Assembly: GCA_036877525.1 (NCBI GenBank)
Contig: JAZGTH010000062.1
Coordinates: 8,988,501 to 9,052,500, forward strand
Source: Chromobotia macracanthus
Lineage: Eukaryota > Chordata > Actinopteri > Cypriniformes > Botiidae
Length of the DNA: 64,000 nt
Reading direction: 5' to 3'
Of this stretch, positions 24,036-35,461 are shown piece after piece. The position numbers and the translations under genes were made by a program. Each line of letters opens with the position of its first letter. Position 1 is the stretch's first letter. A model generated the notes under the pieces. It saw only the letters and a program-made list of their open reading frames with translations. It was not told the DNA's origin and searched no databases.

Positions 24036-25520
24036 TCATAATTTGCCCAAGAAACAATAAATGTTCCTCCTGGAGGAGCTGGAGTAAATCAGGATGTCGA
24101 TGTACACAATTACCCATTTGTCTAGCATATCTCGGAAGATGTCGTTCATAAATGACTGGAACACAGAGGGACTATTGACTAAACCAAAAGGCATAACGAG
24201 GTATTCGTAGTGGCCAGAAGATGTGGAGAATGCTGTCTCCACTCATCGCCCTCTCTTTTTTGCACAAGGTTGTAGGCGCTACGAAGATCTAGCTTAGTGT
24301 AGTACTTGGCTTGCCTGAGTTGCTCTAGGGCTACCAGAACTAAGGGGAGAGGATAGAGAAACTTAATGGTAACCTCATTTAAACATCGGTAGTCAATACA
24401 GAGTCGTAATCCACCACCCTTCTTTTAAACAAAGAAAAACCCTGCAGCTGCAAGAGAGTTGGAAGGCCTAATGAACCCTTTCTTAAGTTCCTCTTCTATA
24501 TATTCTTTCATGGCCTCAGACGTGTGTTGTGACAGGGGAAAGATTCGACCCTTAGGGGGCATAGCTCCCGGAACGAGGTCAATGGCACAATCAACAGATC
24601 CGTGAGGAGGTAACTGAGAGGCTTTGTTCTTACTGAAGGCCTCAAGTAAATCAGAGTATTCAGATGGGATGGTTGTAGCGTTCGGGGAACTGACTGGATG
24701 CTTTGGTAGTCGTTCTAGTTTGACCAAACAGTTATTGTGACAAGAAGAGCCCCATTGCAGAATCTGATCCTCTCTCCAGGAGATGATGGGATTATGAGTT
24801 TGTAGCCAGGGGAGACCTAGGATGATAGCATACTTGGAAACTGGGATTATATAGAATTGAATGTTCTCTGAGTGTAGTAGACCAATGCACAACTTGATTT
24901 CCTTATCTGTAAATCTGTAAAACACGGCAGTCTCCCAGAGGTCGACCATCTAATGCCTCCACCACTAGAGGAGAACCACAGGGTATTAGGTCAATCTGAT
25001 ATTGCTTAGCGAATTCGTAAGACATGAAGTTTCCAGCTGCCTTCAACTAAAGCGGTTGCTCATATTGACTGCTTGACCAGAGAGAACTCTACTGAGAGTT
25101 CAAAGTTGGATCGTGGAGAGTTTAAATCTTTGTTCTCACTCACCAATGCTGTTTGTCTGGAAGGTCTCACTGGGCAAGTCAACTTAAGGTGACCGCTCTG
25201 AGCACAATACAGGCATAGTCGTTGTTGCATACAGCGTTGATGTTCCTCAGGGGTGAGAGAAGTAAATCCGAGCTGCATTGGTTCCCCACGGGGTGGCAAG
25301 GCAGATATGGTTTGGGACAACACACGAGGAGGCAGACGAGAGCGTAAAAGGTTATCGATCTGAACAGAAAGTTCAATGTACTCACTCAATTTCCTCCCCT
25401 CGTCGCGACACACTAACTCCGCTTAAAGCTCTGGTTTTAGACCCTTACGATACAGCAGTTACAAGGTATCCTCCTTCCAGTCAGTCTGGGCTGCCAATAA
25501 ACCCCATGGCCAAGGCAGTA
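24036..25520 (-). pseudogene. Ty3/Gypsy gag-pol remnant
   Basis: On the minus strand, from 25520 downwards, there is a gag C-terminal part (LSEYIELSVQIDNLL) and a CCHC knuckle CLYCAQSGHLKLTC at about 25225-25180. A break follows, then the linker to RT with ILGLPWL (about 24820) and GFIRPSNS. The RT blocks are LDYR-type and LRSAYNL (about 24275), MPFGLVNSPSVFQSF and YIDILIYS (about 24100). An in-frame TAA sits at about 24424-24426 and there is a frame change near 24245. The RT box lacks one of the two adjacent aspartates, so this copy could not be active. RNase H, integrase and LTRs are absent. Confidence 0.85.
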
Positions 25521-25568
25521 ATGGGTAAACCAAAACACAAGGGGAAAGTGCTCAGAAATGAGCACTTT

Positions 25569-25640
25569 CTAGTATTAATAACAAGTAGTATTAGTAGTAT
25601 TAGTAGTATTAATAACAAGTAGTATTAATAACAAGACTGT
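25569..25640. repeat. Microsatellite (AGTATT / ATAACA)n
   Basis: Runs of TAGTATTAATAACAAG and (TAGTAT)n, about 65 bp. Confidence 0.8.
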
Positions 25641-27650
25641 GCCAGATTTTTAGATAGAAGAGCAACACCACCGCTGTGGGGATGGAGGCCGTCTTTCTTG
25701 TCAGTCGTCATCATGCAGGTTTTTCCCTAGAAAATTTGGCTTTGTAAGCGTCATTGTACTTGGGAGTTAATAATGTTTTGGTTATTACTATGGATTAATA
25801 TATAATTTCAACTAAGTGAGTAATTATCTTCAGAAGAGGACATATGCCAAAATAACAATTTTCAAAATAAGAAAAATAATCTACCTTCCTGCCTGTGCCT
25901 CAGAAAACATACAAGGCATAATGTTATTTGGTCCTTAATGCAAATTGACTGACATTTAACATCTGCTTGGCTGTTGTTGAGCCATAAGTTATCTAAAAAA
26001 GGGAAAACACAACAAGATAGCAAAACAATAAATGATACAGTCAACATTATGCTAATTTTAGTTAACCAACTCTTCCAGTTACCAAATAGGAAATTAACCC
26101 AGTCCCAGGTGACTGCATCTCTTCAACAATTATCAGCAAATATTTCATAGACACCATCTTTTTCAGCAAACAGCTAGTTTGGAGCTAGTTTTCTTTTGCT
26201 TTCTTTCTTTGTTTCTAACTGCTTCTCAGCTGTAATATCTTCTTTCTTTCCGTCACACTCAGACCTGACATGCAGACAAACAGACTTCCTGAAGACAAGA
26301 AGCTGATGACATATTTTCCAGGCACCTTGTAAAGGTTTTGTGGTGTGCAATGTTACATCACATGACCTTGATCTGACCATAAATAATGTGTTCATGTAAA
26401 ATCACACTCAAAAGGGGGTTCCTTTTTGAACACCCTCAAAAGGGAACCTGTATATACATTGGGCTTTTTCACTCTGATGCCCATTTTTGGGGTGTTAACG
26501 AACTGTGTCTCTAATACCTTCCACTTCATCAGGCCATAGTGACATTCTGGCTAATTTGACATAGCTTAGTAGGAACATGCTCCTCCATCCTTCTTCACAA
26601 CTGGGCAATCTTACATTCAACTTCTGGAAATGCTGCCAAATTCTTTTCCCTTTTGCTATTTATCACAACTTCTTAGGTAAAGCTAGTCATTAGTGTAGCA
26701 TGCACAATTTTCAAATACATCTTTTGAAACAAACAACAAGGATTATCTCTGGCTTTTAACTCAGTTTTCTGCATCTCTAATCATTGGGCCTAAATCATCT
26801 GATTCCCATCCTTTGACTACATAAAGTGTAATATGTGGCACAAAATTTGGAATTTGAAACCATTTTTCATCATCAATTTGTAGTGCTGCTCCCTGTGGAC
26901 CACTATCATTCATCGTAAAAGTAAGAGAACTTACTATCTTTTGCAGAATCCATCAATCTTTTCATAGCTTTCATATTCCAATTTCTAATGCATCTCATAC
27001 ACTGTAGGCATCCCTACTTTTTCTGGGTCTAAATGTTTAGGCTATGACATTCAGTTCCCCATACAACCGTTATGGAGAATTCAAAGACTGTGAAGAGCCA
27101 AAAAGCCTGAGCAGAAGGCTGTGCTGGTACAGCCAGGTTTTTAATTTTCTGGGGAGTCCGGACCTATCCATCCTCTTCAACCATTCTTCAGTTTTCTTCA
27201 CCATCTTTCAGTGATGCATTGAACCACTTTCCCAAGCACTTAAGTTACCCCAATTACAACATGGAGGGGTTTGCAATGTGTTACAACATGACAATAAATG
27301 TACCACTATGCTTAATAAAGCAGCAACAAAAATGTTATTTTGTGCTGCTGTCTCCACCAGTTGTAATATTTGTGCGACTTGCACAACAACACAAACTATG
27401 TCTGACATGTTTATGTTTTACATAGCATTGAATTGTGATGTAAGCAAAAAGCTTCACAAATCTGATTAGAGCAGAGTAGTCAGATTGAAATGGATTTCCA
27501 GAAATGCAATTTCAATAGGATTTCAAACCACATATAAATGTGGCTTGAAACAGACTTTCATGTGATTTTTTTTGTCATTCCCACTTGCTAAATATGATTG
27601 GATTCCAATCAGATATGCACAAAAATCTGAATTTGACTGACAGTCTGAAC
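25641..27650. other. No clear gene; possible old retroelement remnant on the minus strand
   Basis: Most of the stretch has no recognisable content. On the minus strand at about 26900-26760 a short readable stretch contains HITLYV and DDLGPM, phrases I have seen in fish retroelement polyproteins. Stops and the lack of other motifs prevent a firm assignment. The small open frames at 26174-26395 and 27208-27408 have no domain I recognise. Confidence 0.25.
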
Positions 27651-27751
27651 GTAGTCTAACAGTAACCTAACAGTAACCATGCTCTTCCCAAAGGAATGCA
27701 TGTGGTGAGGCCCCTGACTCCCTTTAAAATGAAAATTAGTAAAATGAAAAA

Positions 27752-27853
27752 TAGTAAATCTAGTATATGGAATGTACTGCCCTCCCTTGGAGCAGATGTA
27801 TGTAGTAAATCTATTGTATAGAATGTACTGCCCTCCCTTGGAGCAGATATATA
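27752..27853. repeat. Two-copy tandem repeat, 51-bp unit
   Basis: The unit runs from TAGTAAATCTA to GGAGCAGATRTAT. The two copies share an identical GAATGTACTGCCCTCCCTTG core (about 27770 and 27821). Confidence 0.75.
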
Positions 27854-28006
27854 CATATGAATGAAAAACGTCTTGGGACTTCCTCTGCAGACCGACTCAG
27901 CTTTATATCTCTGATATAAAGTCTATATTTTGCCATCAAAACCTGGAGTCTTTGAGTGATTCTTCTGAGAGGTTGTGAGGAAACAACAACACAGTGCATA
28001 GGTTTA

Positions 28007-28700
28007 GTTGTTCAAGTTCAGGTTCAAGTTTATTTATATAGCGCTTTTCACAATGGCACATTGTTACAAAGCAGCTGCACAAATTAAAAATGTCCAAAGA
28101 TATTTAACAGTGAAATAAAATGAAAAAATATTTAATAATAAAATAGATGATGAAAAAACAAAAATGTTGTAAAAAAGAAAATTAAAATTAAATTATAAAA
28201 CAATGATAATTAACACAATGTTCAAAGTGAATGTTCTAAGCTAATGTCAGCAGTCTCTCAGTAAGCAAACCAACAGGGCCACAGTGGCAAGGAACCAAAA
28301 CTCCAGAGATATATAAATGGAGGAAAAATCCTTGTGAAAAACCAGGCTTCGCAGGGAGGGCAAGTTCTCCTCTGCACACTAAAACTGCAATCCATAACTG
28401 CGATAGGTTAAGAGAGAGAAAAAAAGACTTAAATTACATGATTTAAACATTTGTAAGGATTAGAACTACAGGTCTGCTTTAGTGACATGTCAGGGAAAGA
28501 GATAAATAAGGGCTGTGTCAATGAGGATGGAGCAATGATGTTAATGATGGAAAACTGAGGAAGGTTTTACAGAAATGGCAGAAATGGCAGAAAGTTACTG
28601 ATTGCAGATTGCAATCACTGATACATGACAGATTTATGAACACCACAATTCTTTGGTTACTGTGGTTCAAGTGACATCCGATCTCAAACCGATCAAATGA
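28007..28700 (-). repeat. L2-type LINE 3' UTR
   Basis: The left edge is a (GTTCAA)-type tail followed by TTTATTTATATAGCGCTTTT and CAAAGCAGC. Further in are phrases found in teleost L2 3' ends (AGGAACCAAAACTCC, GAAAAACCAGGCTTCGC, TTCTCCTCTG). The orientation is minus because the tail is at the low-coordinate end. No protein-coding part is left. Confidence 0.55.
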
Positions 28701-31150
28701 CAATGCACCCTAACATTCCCATGCTTCTCACATACAAATACAGTTTCTCAGCTCCCATTGTTTCTTTTTTATAGAGGATCTGTAAAGAAATGTCAGTCTT
28801 CAAATGACATTTTTATACAAATATAGCAGGATCAGACACCTAAAAATAATAGTATGATCACGCACTGAATGATGTTTGAAAATACCTTAATTAATATTAA
28901 ATATTAAAGAATAAAAGACCTCTGAAAAACCTTGACCCTGCATTGTAACCCTGGACTGACAGAGAAGAAACAGATGAGGAGATAAAAATACTCAAATAAG
29001 CAGTAATATGAGTTTGAAAATTTTCCACTGATAGAGCAGATTTTTATCAGATTTTCTGAGAAAGGAACATCATTCTACACAAACAGAGGAAGGTAGATTT
29101 AGAGCCACTGTAACTACTGTTTACAGCTCAGTGAAATACATAGTGATGTTTGACAGACCATTTCCTCTGAAGTGTTTGCTCAGCTGAAGAATCAGGTCAA
29201 AATAGTAACTAAAAGCATTCATTAGCAATATGATATGACTATTAAGGGAGATAAGGTTGCAGCTTAGGTGGACAAGTATTCAAGAAATAATAAATTACTG
29301 ATAATTAATTACAGTCTGAATGCATTTTGTCATTTTGTCACATGTATAAGAGAACACTGAGTAGCATCTTTGATAATTCATAAATATAAAATACATTAAC
29401 TCCCGAATCGAAGTGGTTTAATTAAACTGAAGATCAGCTGAGTAACCAGCCCTAGGGCATATACCAGCTAACCCACTGTTCAAATTCTGAGTTTTCACAT
29501 CATGTGATATGGCTCCCTTCCATGCTTTGTTGTGAACATTGTACTTTATGCTGCACAGACCTGTAACTCGGGATGCTAGACATTAGTTCTATTAGTCAAA
29601 TACTCCTTTAGCTACAGCTTCAGCTCCTCCTTTTATTCATCCTCTTTTTGTTATTTTTCTTTACTTTCAAAGCAGAAAGTCTACTCTGTGCTCCCACAGG
29701 TACTCATTTTCTGTTTTTTTTCTTCATTTTCTTTTTGTTGTGTAGCAGTGAGCCTACCCTCTGTTCGCAGGAGATCTCTTTTCATATTCTAATCTATTTA
29801 CTGCAGCAGTGAGCCTGTCCTCACCTCCTGCAAAATCACCCTATTCAATTTTGGTAGCACTTTGCCACAGACAAATACTTACAGACAAATGTTATAGTAA
29901 TAGTAACATAAGGTACTTTGGAGTATGTACATGGTAATAACAAGGGACCATCGCTGTAGTTAGCAATGGCAGATATGTGCTAATTAGTCTGTACCTCTAG
30001 AAAAGTTTCGGGTAATACCAGGCACATACTTGTTACACATACAGGCTGTATATATAAAGTCACTAATAACAAACAACACAAGCAAATGTATATAGATAGT
30101 ATTATAGATCCTATTATCTGAATTTCTTAAAAGCAAGCTGTGATTGTGTATTTGACTGAACTATGACTCATGAATACAGACACACATCTCTATTTCATTT
30201 CTTATTTTCTTATCCTATTATTATTATTTACTATTTTTGTATATTCACTTTTCCTTTTATTTTATTCTACATTTTTTTAATGTTGTTTATTCTTGTGTTG
30301 GGTTTGTATTGTCTTCACAAGTAGAGACAAGGGAATGGTCTCCATTTCAAGGTTTTAATAGCGCCACGGGACAATCTTGTGAAATGATATTTCCACTGTC
30401 TGTAGTATAATAACACTGATTAGACTTGTGCTAGTCATACAAAGTCAGACTAATCACTAAGAATGCAACTCATGTTACTTATTTAATAAACTGCTCATTT
30501 TCTTCCATCATCAATTCGTCTCTTGCTTTGTGTTCTTTTCCTCCATCTCTGAATCTGCCTCATGGTTGAATAAAAGTGTTAACTCACAACAGATTACTAT
30601 CATTGATTAACAGATAAAATCATTTCTCTAAAGAAGAGTCTAGTGAGACCTTAGCAATACATTATACTTAGCAATAGATGAAATAGCTTGTATTCTTAGA
30701 TATGTAAATCTAACAAATGAAAATTACACAACAAAACCATATAGATGCTTTTGTTCTGAAACTTGAGGCACTTCGGGTGCCAGTTTAATTATATAATATA
30801 TTATAATTATATATAATTTAATCAGAACAGCAGGGTACGATATATACGGAAGCTCTAAATCACAATCTGAAAAAATGGTGAAGACAAAAAATGTATCTGT
30901 ATGTATCCTTTTTAAAAAGTAAAATATTACCTGTTCTAAATACATATTGTTCAGCAAGGTTTTAAAATTAACTTTATTCTTTAAACCTATTAAAATAGTC
31001 AAATACCCCAACATTTATGTCCCTGTAATTTATATTTAAAGATAAACCAGTTTAAATCGCTTTTTTTAATATTACCTCAGGTCTGTTCTAAAAACATGCT
31101 GTTTAGCAACCTAATTCTGTTAACATACTCAAATACCCTTGACTATCCAG
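28701..31150. other. No gene seen
   Basis: AT-rich DNA without recognisable coding exons. About 29860-30060 (TGGTAGCACTTTGCCAC, GGTACTTTGGAGTATGTACA) looks like a common teleost interspersed repeat. Confidence 0.5.
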
Positions 31151-31153
31151 TCT

Positions 31154-31500
31154 AATGTGTGGACTATGGATATCACAGGCAGTGAGGCAGAGAACCCAGG
31201 TACAGACAGCTTTAAACAGAAATGTATTTTATTAAACAAAAACTCCCATGAGGGGGCAGATACAAAAACCAAACAAGACTAGATTTCAACTAAGCAAAAT
31301 CAAACGGGGCACAAGACTCTAGGCAGGGTACAAAACATACTTTGAGAAAATACACCAGCATGATACAGGAGACACAAGGGCATTAAATGGGGAAGCAAAC
31401 AATGAGGGTAACAAGGGCAAACAAGTGAGGGGCATAAACTAATAATTTGATATTTGAATTTAATAAAAAATCCAAACAAGGAAGCCAAGATCCTGACCCA
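31154..31500 (-). mobile_element. LTR-like fragment related to 19317-19773
   Basis: On the minus strand it carries the same kinds of phrases as the plus-strand LTR-like segment at 19.4-19.7 kb (CCCTTGTGTCTCCTG, TTGTTTGCCC) plus an AATAAAATAC poly(A)-type signal. The edges are not defined. Confidence 0.4.
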
Positions 31501-31639
31501 TACATACAGTTTATAAACAAATTACATGTATATGCATTGCATATTATTGGCATTATTTACATATGTGACATGCATAACTAATATATCACAAATCACTAAT
31601 ATATAAGTCATAATCTTATTATGAGCAATGAAACATGTT

Positions 31640-32520
31640 TCCCTTTCTATCGGTCCCTCAACGTTGTGTCGATGATGACACTAGGGGTTCGTTCTTGGGA
31701 GCCCAATCGCCTCTGATCTTTGTATAAAAGACCAATGAAAATTGGCGAGTGGAATTTGCATGCAAGTCTCTGCCATGGATATCCAGGTATATAAGCAGGT
31801 TGGTGTGCAACACTCAGATTTTGGGGTGGTGAATACTGCTGTCCCAACACCTTAAATCTATTGATTGTGTTTCTTCTTTTCCCTGCTGTGGAATTACAGT
31901 GCATTCAGTGGTGGTTTGCTTCATCCAGTCCTCAGCTAAACTTCCCTGGGTACTTCAGCAGGTCAGCTACAGAGCCTAACAGATCATTTTTCCTTCTCTG
32001 CTCCCACAACTGTATGACATCTTTTTAAAGATGGCCTTCTGTCCCTGTGGTGCTGTATGTGGTCATTAAATTGCTCCCTAAGACAATCATGATTGGTGCC
32101 TTGAGTGTCTCGGGCTCAAGCATGCTCAGACACCTTTTGTGGATGGTTTATGCTCTCATTCTGAGAGTATGACCATGAGAATATTGTGGTCATGGATCCC
32201 TGTCCATTTCCCCTCCCGGGAAGAGGGTTGGTAAGTGCCAGGGGCGATATGGAGGACACACTGGGAGATAATCCAACCAGTCTGTCCCCATGTTATGTTT
32301 GTTTCCACCAGTCGAGTTCTTGGGTATAATTGCTGATCAGTTCCAAAACGGGCAAGATCATTGTCTCGTTCGGGGTTTGAGAGGAAGATGCAATGTCTGT
32401 CACGGCATCAGAGAATGTGATCTGCTTCTCTCTGAGACGGATTCCCCTGAAGCACTGCTCTCCCACAGTGCTTCTTAGGAGGAGGTGGACACGGAGTTCG
32501 TTATCTCGGGCTCACCGATT
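31640..32520 (+). pseudogene. DIRS-like retroelement 5' fragment
   Basis: Leader-like sequence (TATCGGTCCCTCAACGTTGT, GACACTAGGGGTT, AATTGGCGAGTGG) precedes an ATG at 32031. The ATG opens a cysteine-rich start (MAFCPCGAVC) broken by a stop after 12 codons; further on CLECLGLKHAQTPF can be read. This pattern resembles the gag region of cyprinid DIRS-type elements. Many stops are present. It ends at about 32521 where a Tc1 terminus begins. A related leader in reverse orientation is at 34858-35235. Confidence 0.4.
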
Positions 32521-32521
32521 G

Positions 32522-32590
32522 GTACACACATGGACAAAATTGTTGGTACCCTTCCATTAAAGAAAGTAAACTCACAATGGTCACTGAAAT
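32522..32590 (+). mobile_element. Tc1-type transposon, left end (split)
   Basis: ACACATGGACAAAATTGTTG followed by GTACCCTTCC is a typical Tc1 terminus of fish. The sequence then reads to CAATGGTCACTGAAAT and continues after the inserted Gypsy remnant at 34057 with GAAATAACTTGAAACTG. Confidence 0.7.
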
Positions 32591-34056
32591 TGTTTTCCCG
32601 CTATCGCAACCTGAATCGGAGGCTGTGAAGGCTTACATAAAGGAAGAATTGGACAAGGGCTTCATTCGACCCTCTGTAGCAGAAGGGTTCTTTTTTGTTA
32701 AGAAGAAAGATGGTGGCTTACAGCCCTGCACTGACTACCGAGGTCTGAACGACATTACAGTCATGTTTCGTTATCTGCTACCCTTAGTCCCAACTGCCTT
32801 AGAACAGTTACGCAAAGCCAAATATTATACAAAACTAGATTTATGCAGCGCTTACAATCTCATACGCATTCGTGAAGGAGATGAATGGAAGACAGCTTTT
32901 CTAGAAGAACACCAGTGGACATTATGAATATCTAGTAATGCCTTTCGGTCTAGCCAATAGTCCCTCAGTTTTTCAGTCGTTTATGAACGATGTCTTCAGA
33001 GATATGTTGGATAAATGGGTCATTATTTATACTGACGATATTTTGATTTACTCTTAGACCTTTGAAGAACACATTCAACATGTCAGAGCAGTACTAGAAC
33101 ACTTATTTCAGAACCAACTCTACGCTAAAGAGTAAAAATGCGACTGTCAGTGTACCAGCACTTCATTTTTAGGTTACATAATCAGTCATGAGAGGGTAGC
33201 TATGGATGAGAGAAAAGTGAAAGCGGTTACAGAATGGCCTAGACCTCATAATGTGAAAGAACTACAACGTTTCCTAGGTTTTGCTAACTTTTATAGAAGA
33301 TTTATTAGAGGATTTAGTTCTGTTGCAGCACCACTCACTGCTTTAACTAAATCAAAGAGAACAAAATTGGTTTGGTATCCCGAAGTTCAAGCAGCCTTTG
33401 AAAATCTCAAATTCTCTCACTACAGCTCCCATACTTTGTCATCCAGATCCAGATCGGCCTTTTATTGTAGAAGTTGATGCATCCAACACTGGGGTCAGTG
33501 CAATCCTGTCCCAATGCCACGGTTCTCGCCCTAAGATGTTTCCATGTGCCTTTTTCTCTTATGGTTTGAGGGGATGGCTATGTTACAGAGGTGGTCCCTG
33601 CTCCACCTCCTCCGCGTCACCTGAGGGAATGTCCCCTGAATGTTAGTTTCTGATTCTGACTACGTTTCCCAGAATGCTGCATTCCTAGGATTGACAGCTT
33701 CCTGTTCACCTGTTCCTCATTTCCCCGACAGTATATAAGCTGTGTACAGACACTCACCTCTTGTGAAGTCTTGTTTTGCCCCGGCGACAACTCTGAGCAT
33801 TTTTTCATTGTTTGTGGATTTATTGTTTTGATCTTGGACTGTTTACTCTGCCTTCTGCCTGTTTGCTGCCTGCCCCAATTATTGGACTGATTTTGATTGT
33901 ATGATTGTTTGCTGCCTGCCATGACCCTTGCGTGTCCCTCGTTTATGTCTTTGCCTTTTCTCTGCTATTCCTGTCTACAAGTATTTGACCCTGTCTGTCT
34001 GTTTTGAAAAAAAAAAAGCTGCAAATGGATCCTTGTGTGTCTGACCCATCAATACA
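32591..34056 (+). mobile_element. Collapsed Ty3/Gypsy element: RT to RNase H start, then 3' LTR
   Basis: The element begins inside pol (FPLSQPESEAVKAYI) and runs through RT blocks: KKKDGG, LCSAYNLIRI, a shift near 32905, then a box reading YTDD with a stop three codons later (about 33032-33060), FLGY and LQRFLGFANFYRRF. It reaches the RNase H start (FIVEVDASNTGVSAILSQ, 33455-33515). At 33581 it passes directly into an LTR of 476 bp that starts TGTTACAGAGG, has a TATATAAGC box near 33731 and ends CAATACA. It is flanked by GAAAT on both sides (32586-32590, 34057-34061). The 5' LTR, gag, protease, most of RNase H and integrase are missing. It is inactive. Confidence 0.85.
33581..34056 (+). mobile_element. 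Gypsy 3' LTR
   Basis: TGTTACAGAGG...CATCAATACA, related to the solo LTRs at 8074-8378 and 58732-59199 (CACCTCCTCC, ACGTTTCCCAGAATGC, TTTGCTGCCTGCC, TGGATCC). It contains a TATA box but no perfect AATAAA; an A-run at about 34006-34017 sits near its right end. Confidence 0.75.
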
Positions 34057-34857
34057 GAAATAACTTGAAACTGTCAAAATTAAAGTAATATTAAATAAAA
34101 ATTTACTGAAAATTAACTAATGAAAATCAGACACTGCTTTTGAATTGTGGTTCAACAGAAGCATTTTAAAAAACAAACTAATGAAACTGGCCTGGACAAA
34201 AATGATGGTACCCCAGAAAAGATTTAAAATAATTTAAATTATTAGAATAACAATTTAAAGGGATATGTTAAAGTGTATCCTGTAAATAGCATCACAAGTG
34301 TCTTCAAACTTGTAATCAGTCAGTCTATTTAAAGTGTTACTGTGCTAAAAGTAGTTACTGTGCTTTTTGGTATAATGGTGTGCACCATTTGTCTCAGGAG
34401 ATTAGAAAGAAAATGATAGACAAGCATGTTAAAGGCTATAAGACCATCTCCAAGCAGCTTGATGTTCTTGTGACTACAGTTGACTGTACAGTTGACTGTG
34501 ACTACATATTATTCAGAAGTTTAGACTGTAGCCAACCTCCCTGGACGTGGCCACAAGAGGAAAATTGATGACAAATTGACAAGCTGCATAATACGAATGG
34601 TAACCAAAGAGCCCAGAACAACTTCCAAAGAAATTAGAGGTGAACTCCAAGATCAAGGTACATCAGTGTCAGATCGCCGCATCTGTCACTGTTTGAGCCA
34701 AAGTGGACTTAATGGAAGGCGACCAAGGAGGACTAGAATCATAAAAAAGTTGGACTGGAATTTGCCAAAATGCATATTGACAAGCCACAGATCTTCTGGA
34801 AGAATGTCTCTTGGACAAATGAGACAAAACTGGAGCTTTTTTAGTTCCGTTCAGGTT
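34057..34857 (+). pseudogene. Tc1-type transposase remnant (right part of split element)
   Basis: Non-coding left arm (TGGCCTGGACAAAAATGATG), then transposase pieces: LSQEIRKKMIDKHVKGYKTI (about 34386-34450), a helix-turn-helix type stretch, RMVTKEPRTTSKEI (about 34594-34635) and LDWNLPKCI (about 34750-34780). Frames change and stops intervene. The catalytic DDE half and right terminus are missing; sequence stops resembling Tc1 near 34857. Confidence 0.75.
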
Positions 34858-35235
34858 GATGCATATGAGACCTGGCAGGTTACAGCTCGGGGCAGGTGAA
34901 GACTCCATACTTGCATTGTCCAGTCGATTTGGGAGATGTCACTGTTGAATGAGCATACTGGGCAAAGGATGTTCTGTGGGGATTCATCTGGCAGAAACTC
35001 ATCCATTGTTTTCCCCAAATCACCTTTGAGTTTTGCTGAAGAACATAATACAAGCCATCTCCCTTTATACCCGTTTATGTCCAGGCAAAGATTGGCAAGC
35101 AAATCCCACTTGCAAATTCCTATTGCAGCTTTGTTTTTAAGGCCAATTCTCATTGGTGTTTCTGATGTAAAGCAGAGTGATTGGTCTACCAAGGTCAAAC
35201 CCCTAGGGTCACTACATTGACAGAATGTGTCACAT
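34858..35235 (-). repeat. DIRS-like leader fragment, reverse orientation
   Basis: On the minus strand it reads GACCCTAGGGGTTTGACCTT, ACCAATGAGAATTGGCC and ACGGGTATAAAGGGAG, matching the order of phrases in the plus-strand leader at 31640-31800. Confidence 0.45.
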
Positions 35236-35245
35236 GAAAGTGACA

Positions 35246-35454
35246 TACACTACCAGTCAAAAGTTTGGAAAGACTTGACTGAAATGTCAGATTAAAAATC
35301 TTTTAATCTGAAGACATTTGATAAAATGTAAAAAAATAAAAATAAAATATAATTGGACCAAGTTTATAGTTTTGATAAGTTTACTATTATTCAGAAATTA
35401 AAAACAAAATATGAACAAAGAAAAAGTGTTTCCAAACTTTTGACTGGTAGTGTA
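35246..35454. mobile_element. Complete Tc1-type MITE
   Basis: A 205-bp element (35248-35452) begins CACTACCAGTCAAAAGTTTG and ends with its inverted copy CAAACTTTTGACTGGTAGTG. TA dinucleotides flank it on both sides (35246-35247, 35453-35454), the Tc1/mariner target duplication. There is no coding sequence. Confidence 0.9.
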
Positions 35455-35461
35455 TTTGTCA

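Noticed and set aside
25569..25640. Short direct repeats as a CRISPR-like array
   Set aside because: Units of about 6-16 bp without spacers in a vertebrate genome; it is a microsatellite.
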